Assembly: GCF_000264905.1 (NCBI RefSeq)
Contig: NW_006763144.1
Span: 1,606,146 to 1,670,145 of the forward strand
Length of the DNA: 64,000 nt
Reading direction: 5' to 3'
Origin: Stereum hirsutum FP-91666 SS1
Lineage: Eukaryota > Basidiomycota > Agaricomycetes > Russulales > Stereaceae
A program made the position numbers and the translations under genes. The stretch's first letter is position 1; every line of letters starts with the position of its first letter. Below the pieces are notes generated by a model. The model ran no database searches. It was given only the letters and a program-made list of their open reading frames with translations, and was not told where the DNA came from. Positions 23,042 to 35,506 of this stretch are shown here, piece after piece.

Positions 23042-24384
23042 TCAAGAATGCGACGGCCCACCTCCCGCAGGCGGTGGTGGTGGACCACCAGAACCAGGAG
23101 GACCGCCACCACCAGTGCCGCCATCCCTCCTTCCGCCCTCTCTCACCACAAACTCGACTCTCGGCGGCTCGGGAGGATCAGGACTGAGAATCTCCTCCTT
23201 CGCGACCCATTCTACGATCTTTTTCACGGCGGTGATGACTTGGTCGGTCGTAAGTGGGTTTCCGACGGGCGGACAGTGCATGAAGAGGACTTTTGTCTGC
23301 TTTGGTTTTTCTGGTCGTTGTGCGGCGCGTTTGGCTTCGGCGAGGGAGCAGTAGTAGAGAAAGTCGGATACGTGGTGGCCTGCGTCGAGGGAGGAGTACA
23401 TGTACTGACGAAAACAAGGGTGTGTGTGTGAGAGAGAAGAGATTTCAGAACGAATAATCAATAAGAAAGACAAATCGCGTGCGTACGGGTATGTCTTCGA
23501 GCTTCATGTCCGACACGAGTTTCTCTACATGGATGGCGGTGTGTATGTCGTCCGCAAAGTTGTCGTAGCCCTTGTCGAACCCCCTCTTCGGCGGTTCCTT
23601 CTCTGCGGGCGGGGCGAGGGGATGAACTTCGATGACGTCGCCTTCGTCCTCCCCATTGGCTCTGAGTCCAGGGGATCGCAACCTAGCAAGCTGATTATTG
23701 CTGAGCGGAAGACCGACATGGAGATCAGCAGGCGGTTCATCGGGACTGTCCATGGAGGTGACATTGCTGACGGGAATGTGCTCCATATGGGTCTCGCACA
23801 ACGGCGCATGCTCTCCCAACTTGTCCTTCAGCCTATATCCAGTCCTATGCGCGACGCGTTCGAGACGGAGGACGCCGCGTCCGGCTTGACCGAGATGGAA
23901 GATAAAGTCGTAGCCGTCGTCCGGCGGGGGTTCGCATCGATGGGCCGGGTCTTCGTCTGGAGGGAGTATGGGCGGCTGGGCGTGAAAACCGGGTGCGATG
24001 TCGAGGACGGCCTGGTACGTTGCTGGAAGACAGACGGAGGTGATATGGACGAGACGGGGGCGGTCGAACGGAACAGGTTTCGGGAGGTGCGGGTTGAGGT
24101 CGGGAGTGGGTGGGAGGGGCTTGTCGGTGTCTACGACCATGGACTCTGGTGGGGGATTGACGACGAAGGCATGGTCGTTGAGGGGCTTCGCCGCGAGCCA
24201 TGACGGATTCTCATCATACAAAAAGGAAGGCTGAGCTTGCAATATGGAATCAGGGCCGGACGAGGACGACGGAGGGGTACAGTATTCGAGCGAGGGCGAA
24301 AGCACTCACGCCAAAGCCGGTGAGCAGGACCCGCACCGCGTCTGGCGGTAAGCTGCCTGAATCCATGGGCTCAGAGTCATCCAT
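23042..24384 (-). CDS. pyroglutamyl-peptidase I-like protein, catalytic Cys replaced by Ser
   Basis: Exons 24310-24384, 23487-24230 and 23042-23404 (5' to 3') give 393 aa. The fold signature is clear: VLLTGFGPS followed by ENPSWLAAKPL, the glutamate region HLGQAGRGVLRLERVAH, the DAGxxVxDFLYYCSL block and the histidine region VLFMHCPPVGNPLTTDQV. Active C15 peptidases (removal of N-terminal pyroglutamate) use a Glu-Cys-His triad. At the expected cysteine this gene has Ser (codon at 23366-23368, context HHVSDF), while Glu and His remain. A Cys occurs six residues later. The protein is longer than the about 215 aa of bacterial enzymes, with inserts and a Gly/Pro-rich tail. It may be inactive or altered; a sequencing error is also possible. 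Confidence 0.85.
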
Positions 24385-25222
24385 CGTCAAGAATGTGGGT
24401 CGTCCACGAGAGCTATAGGGCGGTGGGTGCACACCAAGAGCCAGTCCGGTGCCACACCGTCTGCATACCGACTATGTACTCACCCGCGCTCCGCCACGCG
24501 CGCCCCACGCCGTTCGGCTTGATCCGGCGCACGGACCACCCTGCACACTATATAAACCTCTCCCACCCGCTCCCTCCGTTTTTTCTTTAGAACATACTCA
24601 GGTGCGCCTCCCCCCCTCCATGTCCTTTCGACCTCTTCTGACTTTTTTCTTGCTTCTCCGTCTACAGCTAGGATCTATTCTATAGAAACTAACCGAGTCT
24701 TGCAAGTTTACACTTGCCGCATCCTTCAAATCCAGTCGATGACATCCATGCTCCCTCGTCACACCGAGAACATGTCCTCGCTCTTTGAGCAGGACTCGAT
24801 GACGTTTGGCTCGCTCGCTGTCGCACTCTTCGGAGTCGGTGGTTCGCTTGCCAGCGAGGAGAGCATTTGTCTGATGGATTCCTTTCCCTACCTACTTGTA
24901 GTACAATTGCCAATGAAAAAGAATTGTTGCCCTCTATTTCTTGTCTGAACATGCTTTCGTCCTTCTGAGTTCTGGCTTGTGTTCTCCGAAACTCAATGAC
25001 AAGCAAATTTTACCAAGCGAAGTCAATTCCAACAATAAACTTCGTAGGCGAACTTCTTGCTTCAGGATAATTTTAGCCCGTCATCCGGGACCTATGAAGA
25101 TGCTCTAAATCGAGCAGTCCGACCAAACGTTAGCCTCGTAGGGCGTCAAGAAGTATGTTTATACAATATCCAAGAAAGAAGCACAATGCAGCAAGATAGC
25201 AAGACGAAAGCACCAAGAATCA
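24385..25222 (+). other. intergenic with a possible short plus-strand transcription unit
   Basis: A TATA-like CTATATAAACC at about 24547 is followed by pyrimidine-rich sequence, an ATG at 24618 and an open stretch to about 24946 on the plus strand. No family is recognised and no splice model is compelling. It also contains the upstream region of the gene at 23042-24384. Confidence 0.2.
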
Positions 25223-27345
25223 TCAATCCCTCCTCGCCCTCCCCTCCCAAGGCCTCCCCTCATTCTCCTCCTCCTCCCACCTCTTCAACGCCTCCTCGTC
25301 CCACTCCTTCCCACTCACATCGCCCTCCTTCCTAAGGAACACCTTGCCCCTCACCCCCTCCGGCAAATACGTATTCGTCACCGGATGTCTATCCACAACA
25401 CTCCCATCAGCCCTCATCCTCATCCTCATCTTCCACCCTTCAACCAAAACAGGATTTAAAAAAACACGCACGCATAATCCGGATTATACCTATATCCCTC
25501 CGCACATCCAATCTCCCTCATCAACCCCGTCGGCGCATTCCTAATCTGCATCGGCACCGGCTTCGTAAGATCCTTCTTCGCCGCCTCCGCCGCACGCTCA
25601 TAAGCCTCGTACGCGCGCGTCGATTTTGGGGCCTCGGAGAGGTAGGCGACGAGGTGGGCGAGGTTGATCCTACATTCTGGCATTCCTATCATCTGGCAGG
25701 CTTGCATCGTCGCCATAGCCTAACGGAAAGCGTCACAGTCCATAAAAGGGGAGAAAACCAGCAGAGAAAGGTAAAGAAAACGCACGAGAGGCAACGCATG
25801 CCGATCCGCTAACCCGATATCCTCACTCGCACAAACCGTCATCCTCCTCGCCACATAAAGCGGATCCTCCCCCGCCTCCAACATCCTCGCCAACCAATAC
25901 ATCGCCGCGTCCGGCTGACTTCCCCTTACACTTTTATGCAGCGCAGAAATCATCTCGTACCTCGAGTCGCCGGTGCGGTCGTACGATGCAGAGACGGATT
26001 TGCGCAGTGTGGTGAGGAGGGTGGAGGAGGGGGTGGTAGTTGGGGAGCAGAGGACGAGTTCGAGGAGGGAGAGGGCGGTGCGGGCGTCGCCTGTGGAGAG
26101 GGAGGCGATGGAGGAGAGGATTTGACGGGTTAGGTGGGGATATGTGGGGAATGGGGGATCGGATGAGGTGGACTCTTGGGAGCTGGAAGACGGGACGGTT
26201 TGAGAGCTGGAAGGGTCTTCGGCTGCGTCTGTAGGTGGCCCGACGCGAGCGACGGCCTTGGTGAGGATCTCAGTGATCTGTTCATCGGTGAGACGCTCGA
26301 GGAGGAAAACACTGGAGGGGGAGTGTGAGAAGAGCAGGGATGGGAGGAGGGAAAGGGGCTGACCGACATCGACTGAGGAGGGCGCTGTTCAATTTGAAAG
26401 AAGGGTTCTCCGTTGTGGCGCCGATAAGCTTTCAAGAATGTAGATTAGCGGTGCATCGTGATCGGCAGCGTGGGCTGGGAAGTACCTGAACGTCTCCATG
26501 CTCTAAGAATGGGAGGAAGATGTCCTGTGAGAGAAGGTCAGCCCTGCTTTTGTGTATGAGGATTGGTGGATTACCTGCTGCGATTTTGTAAAGCGGTGGA
26601 TCTCGTCCAGAAATATGACAGTGCGGCTGTAGTGGAATGCGCGGTCAGGCTATTTGTGGAAAGGACCTGGGAAAGAGAGCGCGTACCGTCCGGTGAGACG
26701 AAGTTCGTTCTTTGCTTGATCAAAAATAGGACGCACATCATTGATACCGGCGATGGTGGCGCTAAGCTCCTTGAAGACCGCGTTTGAATTGCGTGCGAGC
26801 AGACGAGCGAGGGTAGTTTTTCCGCAGCTGTGTGTGGGATGAGATAAAGCAGGAGTAGGAGAGGAGATGATAGATACCCAGGCGGACCCCAGAGGATGAT
26901 GCTGCCGAGTGCACCGGACTTGGAGAGGGACTGGAGGGGAGAGTCAGGGGCAGTAAGGTGAGGATGGCCGACGTAATGATCCAAGGATGTTGGGCGAAGG
27001 CGATCTGGGAGAGGGGCTTGGTGGTGGATCGCGGTGGAGACGGTGGTGGAGCGGACGGTGTTCGTGCGCGGACGTTTTGCAGCTATCTCATCCTTCTTGT
27101 CGCCTGGGCCCTCCACACGTTTTCTCTGCTGCTGGGATGATGTCGAGGGCGGATGCTGATGCACGCGCGACAGGGGCTGGAAAATCGGGGCGAGCTTGGG
27201 CTTGCTGCAGTCTGCATCGAGGTGGTCGTTGATGTTGTTTTCAGGAATAGACTTTGAGCAGACCGGGCTGTGTGTTATGAATTAACTTATTATTATTATA
27301 ATAAACGAGGAGGAGGAGAGGAACGCGCCAGGTGACGAGCGGCAT
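25223..27345 (-). CDS. MGS1: Mgs1/WRNIP1 AAA+ ATPase
   Basis: DNA-damage-tolerance ATPase of the RarA/Mgs1/WRNIP1 family, acting at stalled forks in the nucleus. Nine exons from the 5' end: 27329-27345, 26878-27267, 26687-26827, 26575-26626, 26486-26524, 26364-26428, 25786-26311, 25472-25719 and 25223-25388, giving 547 aa. An N-terminal UBZ-type zinc finger (CPVCxxxIP...INDHLDADC) is followed by a basic linker and the AAA+ core: Walker A GPPGCGKTT, Walker [11 protein letters not shown], sensor 1 [11 protein letters not shown]. The conserved C-terminal Mgs1 domain ([24 protein letters not shown] and GYRYNPDYA) comes next, then a short charged tail. The first exon is 17 nt and its intron appears to start with GC rather than GT. 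Confidence 0.93.
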
Positions 27346-27734
27346 GTCGAATGCTGTCCAAGTGGACGCGCTGCGGGCTGCACACGGCCGAACTCTTCAC
27401 GCACGCTGGGCCGGCACACGCCGCGCGCCAACACTCATCCCCCGTTTATCAGCCCAGCCAACTCAGACCGCCATCCGCTGTCTCACCTCGCTCTTTCCTC
27501 GACCCCCATAGACGACTTGACTGGACCTGCATCCATCCCCGACGCCTCGTTGTGATTACAGGCAGGGCGCAGCACGCAGGAACAATAGACCCGTGCGTCC
27601 CTTTCTGGAACAATGACCACCCTGGTCTATTCTTTACTCACTTTTATTATACCTGCCCTCGTACAGCCCCCCCTCTCCTCCTTCCGCCTCCCCCTCCTCC
27701 CTCCCCTCCGCCCTCACAGTCTCAAGCGATACTC
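27346..27734. promoter_or_regulatory. divergent promoter region MGS1 / Flc-like gene
   Basis: 389 bases between two divergent start codons. The plus-strand side is strongly pyrimidine-rich just before the ATG at 27735, a common fungal promoter feature. No other element is recognised. Confidence 0.45.
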
Positions 27735-30099
27735 ATGTTCTCCTCAGTCGCCAGGCTGCGACTTCTTCCTCTTTCTCTTCTCGCCCTCTCAACAGCTTCC
27801 TCCGTCTCTGCACACGTACAGTCTATATGTAAGCCTTTTTTTGTCTTCACAACGCATCGCGCTCATTCTCTGCCTCCCAGTTGCTTCTTCTGTATCTTAT
27901 TGCTCTCCCCCAGAGTCAATTCTCGTTCAACAATTTGACATCGCCTACCTCCCGAGCAACAACTCCGTCTCCTTCAACGTCTCAGCCGCTAGCGTCGTCA
28001 GTCCCCTCCTTCTTTTTCTACCTCCGCTCTCTCTTACCTCCTCTCCAGGAAAGCAACCTTAATGTCTCCGTCAACATTTTCCTCAATGTCTACGGCTCAC
28101 ATCCCATAAACCTCACCGTCGATATCTGCAGTGTACTCAGCGGCGCTCTCTGTCCTCTCCCAGAGTACAACTTCGTCGGCGCAGAGAGCTTGCAGCTGCC
28201 AGACTCGGTAGACATCAGCTCTTTCGTCCCTTCCATCGCCTACATCATCCCAGACCTCGAGGCATATGCACAGATCACCCTCATCGAGACTTCGACCGGC
28301 GACACAAAGGCCTGTCTCCAGATCACTGCCTCCAACGGCTGGTCCATGCATCAGCCCGCTGTCTCCTGGGCCACCGGTGGCGTCGCTTTCCTTGCTCTCG
28401 CCTCCGCTGCTTGGCAGTCTCTCGTCCCAGAGCCTCTCCTCGCTCCCTTCCGCCTCCTCGATCTTCTCGGTCTTTACCAGATTATTGCTTTTTCTGCTCT
28501 ACTCGACCTGAACTACTCCGTCGTCTATCGCGCATTCGCCCTCAACTTTTCATGGGCCATCGGTCTTTTCTTCCAGTCTGACTCTTCCATCCAGAACAGT
28601 GTCGACAACATGAGGAGGCTCACCGGAGGCGACGTCTCGGATTCTTCCAGCGGAAACGGCGTCGCTCTCGTCAATCGCAAGCTCAGTCCGTACAATGACG
28701 TGGCGACAAACTTCGTTTCCCCCCTCTCCCGCCGCAGTTCAGCCGTCGCCGACTTTTTCGAGAGCCTTTTCCCGTCCGACTTTGCGTCCTCCAAGCTTGC
28801 CGGCACCTCAAACAGCCTCGTCAGCACTCCATCCATCCACGAGGCCGTGCAGACCGTCACCGCCGACTCGGATAATGTACTTGAGGCCGGTATCCCCATC
28901 TATGCCAGCGCCGCAGGAGTCACCACAGACAATGCTTTCATGACGGTCTTCTTCGTGGCACTCATTCTCTTCGCCATCACCTTGGGTATTCTCGCTATCC
29001 TATACGGCATCCTCCTTATTTTCACCCGCAAGGGCCTCAATTCTCCGGTGTGGGCAAGAAACATCCGCGGCAGGTACCCAATTATCGTTCGACAATGGGC
29101 TCTCCGTGTCGTAAGTTTTTCCTCCATTAAATCATTTCCCACCACTGATATATTTTCCCGTAGGGTCTTGTCTGTTTCGCACCGCTGATCATCTTCGCCT
29201 TCTTCCAATGGACCCTCAACGACTCGTGGCTCGCCGTCCTCATATCGGTGATCACCTTCCTCGGCATCATGGCCGCCGTAGGATGGGCCGCCTTCAAGGT
29301 CTTCCTCTCGGCGAAACGGTCAGGCCCTGACAACCTCTCGTACGAAGTCCCCGAATATGATCCCCTCTTCGGCGCGCACCGCATCGCCCGCTGGTGGTTC
29401 TTCATCGTACCCATCGTCGCCATCTTCGTCCGCTCTCTCCTCATCTCCTTCGCAAAAGCGTCCGGGACGACCCAGGTCGTGTTCTTCATCATCATCGACC
29501 TCTTCGTATTCCTCTCCCTCTGCGTCCTCAAGCCCAACAGGACGCGACGGGCCGACGTGCTCACCATCTTCCTCGCCCTCGTTCGACTCGTCGTTTCCGG
29601 CCTGTTGATCGCTTTCATCGAGTCTCTCGATGTGGCTGCAATCCCCCGTGTAGCCATCGGCATCGTCATCGCCGTGATCTGGTCAGTGACCGTCGTCATC
29701 ATGTTCCTCAACATCGTCTGGAACCTCGGTCTTCGCCGTCTATGGAACGCCCGACGTTTCCGCAACCTAGACAGCAGATCACCGTCACCGAGCAGAGGAG
29801 AAAAGGACGAAAGCAAAGTGGAACGAGGGCCATTTGAAGAGAAGGAGGTTTCACCTGATGCTCCCGTGCCCGTTCCTCACCATACCTTGGAAGCACTCCC
29901 TCCGAGCGCGACGCTCACAGAGACTTCGTACGGGAGCGAGATTCCGAGTCGATTCACTGAGCACCAGTCGACCCCGCATGGGAGGCCTGTATCGCAGGAG
30001 ACACATTCGGCGTACTCCTATGTCGAGATGCCACCCTCGCCGGCACCACGCAACCGAGACTCGTATTTCCCACCAATACAGGAAGGGAAGGCGTTTTGA
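27735..30099 (+). CDS. TRP-like Flc/Pkd2 family membrane channel
   Basis: Exons 27735-27828, 27881-27996, 28049-29110 and 29164-30099 give 735 aa. It has an N-terminal signal peptide (about residues 1-25), then an extracytoplasmic ML-like domain with N-glycosylation sites (for example NNS, NVS and NLT). A fungal TRP-like transmembrane region follows with about eight to nine hydrophobic helices (about residues 190-640), then a cytosolic Ser/Pro-rich tail. This order matches the Flc1-3/Pkd2/Spray family of ER or plasma-membrane proteins linked to calcium, FAD transport and wall integrity; the exact orthologue is not assigned. The second exon acceptor at 27881 was chosen because the nearer one gives an immediate stop. 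Confidence 0.88.
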
Positions 30100-31196
30100 G
30101 GGGAGACCTAATAGTCTGCGCTGCTGTTATTCTTTTTCGCTAATTACATACTCATACTCATTCTTGCTGTCGCATCATTGTATCACCTCGCATGTGCATG
30201 GATATATCTGTCACTCGTTTACACACACACACACATACTACATGTTTTCTTTCTCTAGCTATCCTTCATGTGCATTTGATCATCTTTTTTATTTCTGCTT
30301 GATGCATACATATTTTTTCTTCATCTCTTACGCTCGTCTGACACCTCTATCCACCACCATCTCGTGCATGACTTGACTCTCACCTCGGACCTGCCCCGCA
30401 TCAATCATCGTATGTAGGCGTTCCCAGACCTGATACCGTCATCAGCATCTATCAACCATCTCTGCATCCTTATTTTTTTTTCGCCTGAACCCATAGACTT
30501 CTTCTCTCTTCTCTCTCTTCTCTTCTCACGCCCTCCTGCTTTCTCCCGTATCATCTTTACCGTCCCTTGCACGTTCCATGTATAATACACCCGAGGCCCC
30601 ACGTTTTATCATAATAAGCATCCGGTCACCTCACATCGCACACTTTGCCCTCCCATTTGCGTGTCATAGAGGTTTACCAGTGGTGGTGTTTCAGATGACC
30701 TTTTCCCCCCACTTTTGCCTTTTTTCTGTGCGTCTGTGCGTACCCTACTGATAACTTACTGTGCGGGCTTCAAAGTACATACCTACCACTCACTCGGCGA
30801 ATATGTGCACGGACCTCTTTCCTCTGAATCCTCTCTTCCTACTGATCTCTGAATCCTCTCTTCCTACTGATCTCTCATCGGACCTACTGACCTACTTACT
30901 TATCTATACTCTACCGCCCTACCTGCGAATTCTGTACGTACGTACGTACCGGGCTTGGGAGCAGACTTACGACGAGGACCTAGGGCTGGCGAGACCGGTG
31001 GGGCTTGCTGGTGCTGGGACATGAAAAAAATGAAAAATGAAAACCAGGGGGGATTGCTCGAGATTGCGTGTTTTGTGGCTCATCGAAAGTTGACTGTGAT
31101 AGTCGAGCATGATATCGCACACTTGGGAGGGATGCACGAAGGAGCATAAGAGTCAGAGTAGAAGTACAGTCTCGATTTGACAGTCGTTTCTCTGAA
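30100..31196. other. convergent 3' flanks, no gene seen
   Basis: About 1.1 kb between the convergent Flc-like and amidohydrolase genes. It contains an (AC)n tract near 30222, a 25-bp tandem duplication at 30822-30871 and a GTAC microsatellite near 30934. It is pyrimidine-rich on the plus strand. No gene is supported. Confidence 0.45.
30822..30871. repeat. 25-bp tandem duplication
   Basis: Two exact head-to-tail copies of a 25-bp unit beginning CTCTGAATCCTC occupy 30822-30846 and 30847-30871. It lies between convergent genes and has no visible function. Confidence 0.85.
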
Positions 31197-34100
31197 TCAG
31201 AACAGATCGACCGTCGCCCTCCTGGAGGACATCACAGCGACCACCTTCCCCTCGAAACTCAACAGGTCTCCGCCCTCCGTCGCGACGAGATCTGCCATGG
31301 CACCAACGGTCGTGGTCGCGGTCGTGGTCTCTACCTTACCGCCCAGTAGTTTCTCGAGGTTCGTCGACGCGAGAGCGAGGGCCTGTGCTTTCGAGATGCG
31401 TCCGTCGGCTTGTAGTGCGGCCTGCGACGTGAATCATGCCAGTTTAGTGTATTTATATCCAGAAGTACGAGGAATGAAGTAGAGGCTCACCCATCCGACT
31501 TCGAATCTCGCGTTGCGCGCTGTCGCGGCTTCTAAAGTGCCGACGCCAACCGTCACATTATTCGCGATGAGGAGAGAGATCCCGCTTTCCTTCGAGAGCG
31601 GAAGCCCAGGGAGACTATCATCATTGCGGTAGAGACAATCAAACGTCGGAAGAAGAAGAAGAAGAAGAAAAAAGCAGGAGCCTACATCCGTCGTTGTTCC
31701 CACACCGAGGGATAAGGTCTCGAGCCCACAAGGACGACCCCGACGTTGGCTTCTCCAAGCTCTTTGGCGAGGAGATGCGCCTCCGTGGCGCCAGAGATGG
31801 TCATTCTAATCTTGGAACTTGTCTTGGCCTCAACCTCAGCTTTGAGAGCGATGAGCGTCGCGATGATGTCTGCGCTGTGTGCCTCTATGACGATCGGTAT
31901 GTTACCCTTTTGACGGGAAAAAAGATGTCAAAATTTGCTGGAAGCTTGACGCTCAAGCATTGAATGAATGACCTACTCTGGCAACATCTGCGAATGCACC
32001 GATTCGTTCGTTCGAGGTAGCCGAAGCTTTCGTCGCTGAAGCACCCGAGAGCAGCAGCTGGCGCAAGACAGCGATCTGCGTGCTTACGCTGGGTTGTGTC
32101 CCAAAATGGCGCACGGAGACATGAAGAGCGGTCGTCTCCTGGATGACCGCGCCGAATTCCAGCTTGTTCTCAGCCCCGAGGTTGAAAGAGGTGCCCAAGC
32201 CACCGTAGGATCCTCTGTACAGGGGGGCCGAGATTCCCGTCGTGACACCCGCGCGATAGGCGAGTCTACGTATTCGGAAGTAACACGGTCAGCTTCCAAT
32301 TCTACGCTCTAAAAAAATCGACGCTCACAATGCACTTCGTCCAGCAAACTGTAGACCGTCGACTGCACGGATAACTGCCTCATCGCCTCCAATGACGCTC
32401 GGTACCTTGCCCGTCAGTGGGTCATAGACATAGCCATCAGACGTCGAAGGCTCCCCTGCGATCTCCACAAGACCGAGAGGGGAACCATAGCTCAACAAAC
32501 CAGGAGAGATAGAGCCTCCGCGCAGATCAATGCGTTGCACGTTCGTCGTATCATCGAAGGAATTGAGCCCGCACGAGGATTCCGTGCCATAACAATCCAT
32601 CGAACCATTCCGCACGATTACAATGCCCTGTTGATCCAGGTTCTGTGCGCTGAAGACCTCCTCGACCTTATCCGCATCAGGCACATAGACTGATCCCACG
32701 TTGGTGAAAACGACGATCTCTGCGCTGGATTTCTTTGGCTTCAATGGAGGAAGGCCTTCGTACTCGATGGTCGCCTCCTTTTCCTTGTCGAAGTCAGGTG
32801 TTTTAGGTGGAGACTGTAGGGCTGGAGGCTTGCTGACGACGAAAGGAGACTTTAGTTGAGGAATGCCATCGATGAAAACTTGGGAGGGTGTAGCCCCGAG
32901 TGCAAGGGGGTTGCTATCCCAGACGACGACATCTGGATGGGCAATCATTAACGACAGTCGGACGGAAAGTATACTAGGTGAGGAGCTCACCTGCATCCCA
33001 TCCTGCGTAGAATTGCAACAAGAACGGTTAGTATCACAGCCCGTAGAAGACTTTCTTGAGACTTTACCTTCTTTTATGTAGCCGATCCGGTGGTCCATAG
33101 CCATCGCCTCTGCTGGATGAGTGGTGATGGACGACAAGGCTAGATTGTCGGGCAGTCCATACTAGTGATGAATTCAGGATATATCAAGATAGAGAGAAGA
33201 TTATGGACGAAGGAGCCTTACGTAGTGAGCTTGTTGAGCTTCATACAGAAGGAAGCGGGAGTCAAGGACCGGGTGGTCGCTCTGTACATTGTGGTCTGCA
33301 TAAGGATGGGCGCCTAGATGTAACATGTCGACACAGACCTTCATTATGACTTTGATGCCATTCTCCGCCAGAATACGGGGCGCAAACTCGGAGCCTCTGT
33401 AGGCTTCGCGTTTATATCTGGAGTGCACTGCGAACATTGCGACCGCAGGTGGATGCCCTTGACGTACCACCGGGTGAGTCCAAGGAAAATAGAATATTAT
33501 GGGGTAAAATTAATACCATAGGCCTTCTTCAATACATCGGGGACTAGATAGGCCTCATGTGCGTGATGGACCGCGGCGATCGGGAACTTAAATTCGTTGG
33601 TGAGCTGGATATGAAATCGACGTGTGTTGGTTAATGAGGCGTTTGCGTCGTGGACACAGGTTCTCTCACTCTAATGAGATCGTCGAGGTCGACTTCCTCG
33701 TAGCAATGAGTTTGTACCTGTCGAAGCGGAAGGATGAATGACGCGGCTCCGTGTCAAACCTGGAAACTGTACTCACGCGAACCCGTCCACGAAGAACATC
33801 CACTAAGGCCTCCCATTGGAGATCGTCGGGGAATTCTTGGGATTCGAGATCGCCCCACTGCCCGGCAAGAGCCTTGGTGCAGAAATCGTCCTGTTTCTCC
33901 TTGAGCTGGCGGGCGGTATCATACCTACGGACTTAGATGTTCATATCTATAAATGTGGATCATTGAAACCCACGAGACCTACGCCTTTCGGAAAGCCCAG
34001 AAGGTATCCATACGGGTTCCAGAATAAACCCGGCCTTTGTGATGGCGTTAGTTGTCGTATTGTGTTTGAAAAAGTGAGCCGACATACTAGGGTTTTCTCC

Positions 34101-35231
34101 TGCGAGGACGACATGGCATATTTCGTCAGTGCGTGAACAAGCTGGCTTGCTATTGTGGCGACTCACCGCAGGCATGTCTGTGAAGGAAGGTAATACACAT
34201 ACTCTGGTAAATATAACTCTCGAATGTTGACAGGGTATTCTTACTTCATTTGACGCCACGGCAATGGGGCAGCCGGGTCTGTATCTCGGTAAGACCCATT
34301 GATATTGGCAGGAGGCTCCAAAAGCATCGCAGTGGGCGACCTTTCAGTCGTCTTACGCAGCTTGATGGTGAACGCCTGGCCACCTACACCGACATTGAAT
34401 GAGCATCGACTGCGGTTAATCGACGCCACAAAGTCCTCACCAATGGCGTTTGCTGATCCGGGAAGGACGTTAGCGGTCGTCACACCACCAGAAATAGACA
34501 AGGCGTATGCATCGTCGTGGGTGTTCAAACCGTCCAGAGACCGAAGCCATGGCTGAGCGATTCCTTTGAGCGAGTTTGTATCGGCCGCGCCATTGAGCTA
34601 CAAAACGGCGCTATATCAATAGTGCATACAATTAAGGACATAATGTTTGGACGGACCGCGGGAGACGCATCATCGCCAAGATGCGAATGATTATCAACGA
34701 TCCTACATGAAAATAAAATATCATATGAGCATCTCATCTCAACACATAGGTCGTTCATTCGTGTACATACCCAGGTGTGATCCACGCGCCTCCCACATCC
34801 AACACTTCGGCCTCGCCCCTCCTAGCCATCTCCTCCACCGCTGCACTCAAACGACCAACTCCCTGAATGATACCCTTATCCAAATACACATCGCCTTTGA
34901 TGACCTCCGTTCCGTTGTGCTCTCCAGTCCAGATATGCGCGTTTCTCAGGATCGAGGGCCGGGTCCCAGCAACAAATCTGTCGGATGAAGCGCGCTCGTG
35001 GAAGTTGGACGGAGGTCCAGGAGTAACGGCGAGAGCACGGCAGCGATTGAGTGAGGCCTGTGCGTGAATCGGGAGGCGAACATTCGTATCGGAGGAGGAA
35101 GTATACAGTCGAGTGATGACAAGGCCATTCAGGCAAGCCAGAAGCGCGAGGAGTGCAATGAAACGCCTCTGCTTGCGACCAGGCTTGTCCGAGACAGTCG
35201 AATAAGCTACCGGGAGAGAGCCCTTCTCCAT
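31197..35231 (-). CDS. membrane-anchored amidohydrolase (imidazolonepropionase/CE9-like superfamily)
   Basis: A large multi-exon metal-dependent hydrolase gene of roughly 1000 codons with many short introns. The N-terminus has a basic cytosolic stretch and one transmembrane segment (FIALLALLACLNGLVITRLY, residues about 24-43), implying a type II anchor. The hydrolase begins with ILRNAHIWTGEHNG and carries the metal-binding VDNHSHLGDDASPA (34656-34702 exon). Later blocks include SGGVTTANVLPGSANAIGG, TRMDTFWAFRKA, AVHSRYKREAY and the Asp region SDHPVLDSRFLLYEAQQAHY, followed by THPAEAMAMDHRIGYIKEG. A second region (about 31200-33000) with amidohydrolase-like composition extends to the stop at 31197. 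The substrate is unknown. Exons in the 33100-34200 part were only partly resolved. Confidence 0.85.
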
Positions 35232-35506
35232 GATGCGTCGAGTCCTGTAGTCGGTCGCTCTGTCAGAAAACGATCTTCAACGACTGCACGACTGTTGAAG
35301 GAAGACCGTGGAAGGGATACTGCTCGCGTATAAATACCTAGTGCTTATCTTGCCATTTCGAATCGCAATGGCGCACCGACGGATTGCGCATTTCCTACCA
35401 AATCTTCTCCCGTGCTATTGGACCCGCGCAAGAGCAGCCATTAAGCTTGGCGTAGCTGCGAGGAAGCGCACCAGCCGCCAGAGTTCAATGTGCGTCTTCG
35501 ATACTG
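35232..35506 (-). promoter_or_regulatory. upstream region of the amidohydrolase gene
   Basis: Short upstream region before the exact 500-bp repeat begins. No specific element is recognised. Confidence 0.35.

Noticed and set aside
23424..24203. 259-codon plus-strand ORF
   Set aside because: Antisense to the pyroglutamyl-peptidase-like exon, which has clear family motifs on the minus strand.
24618..24946. Mating pheromone precursor
   Set aside because: Small ORF in a plausible place, but no CaaX terminus in any frame.
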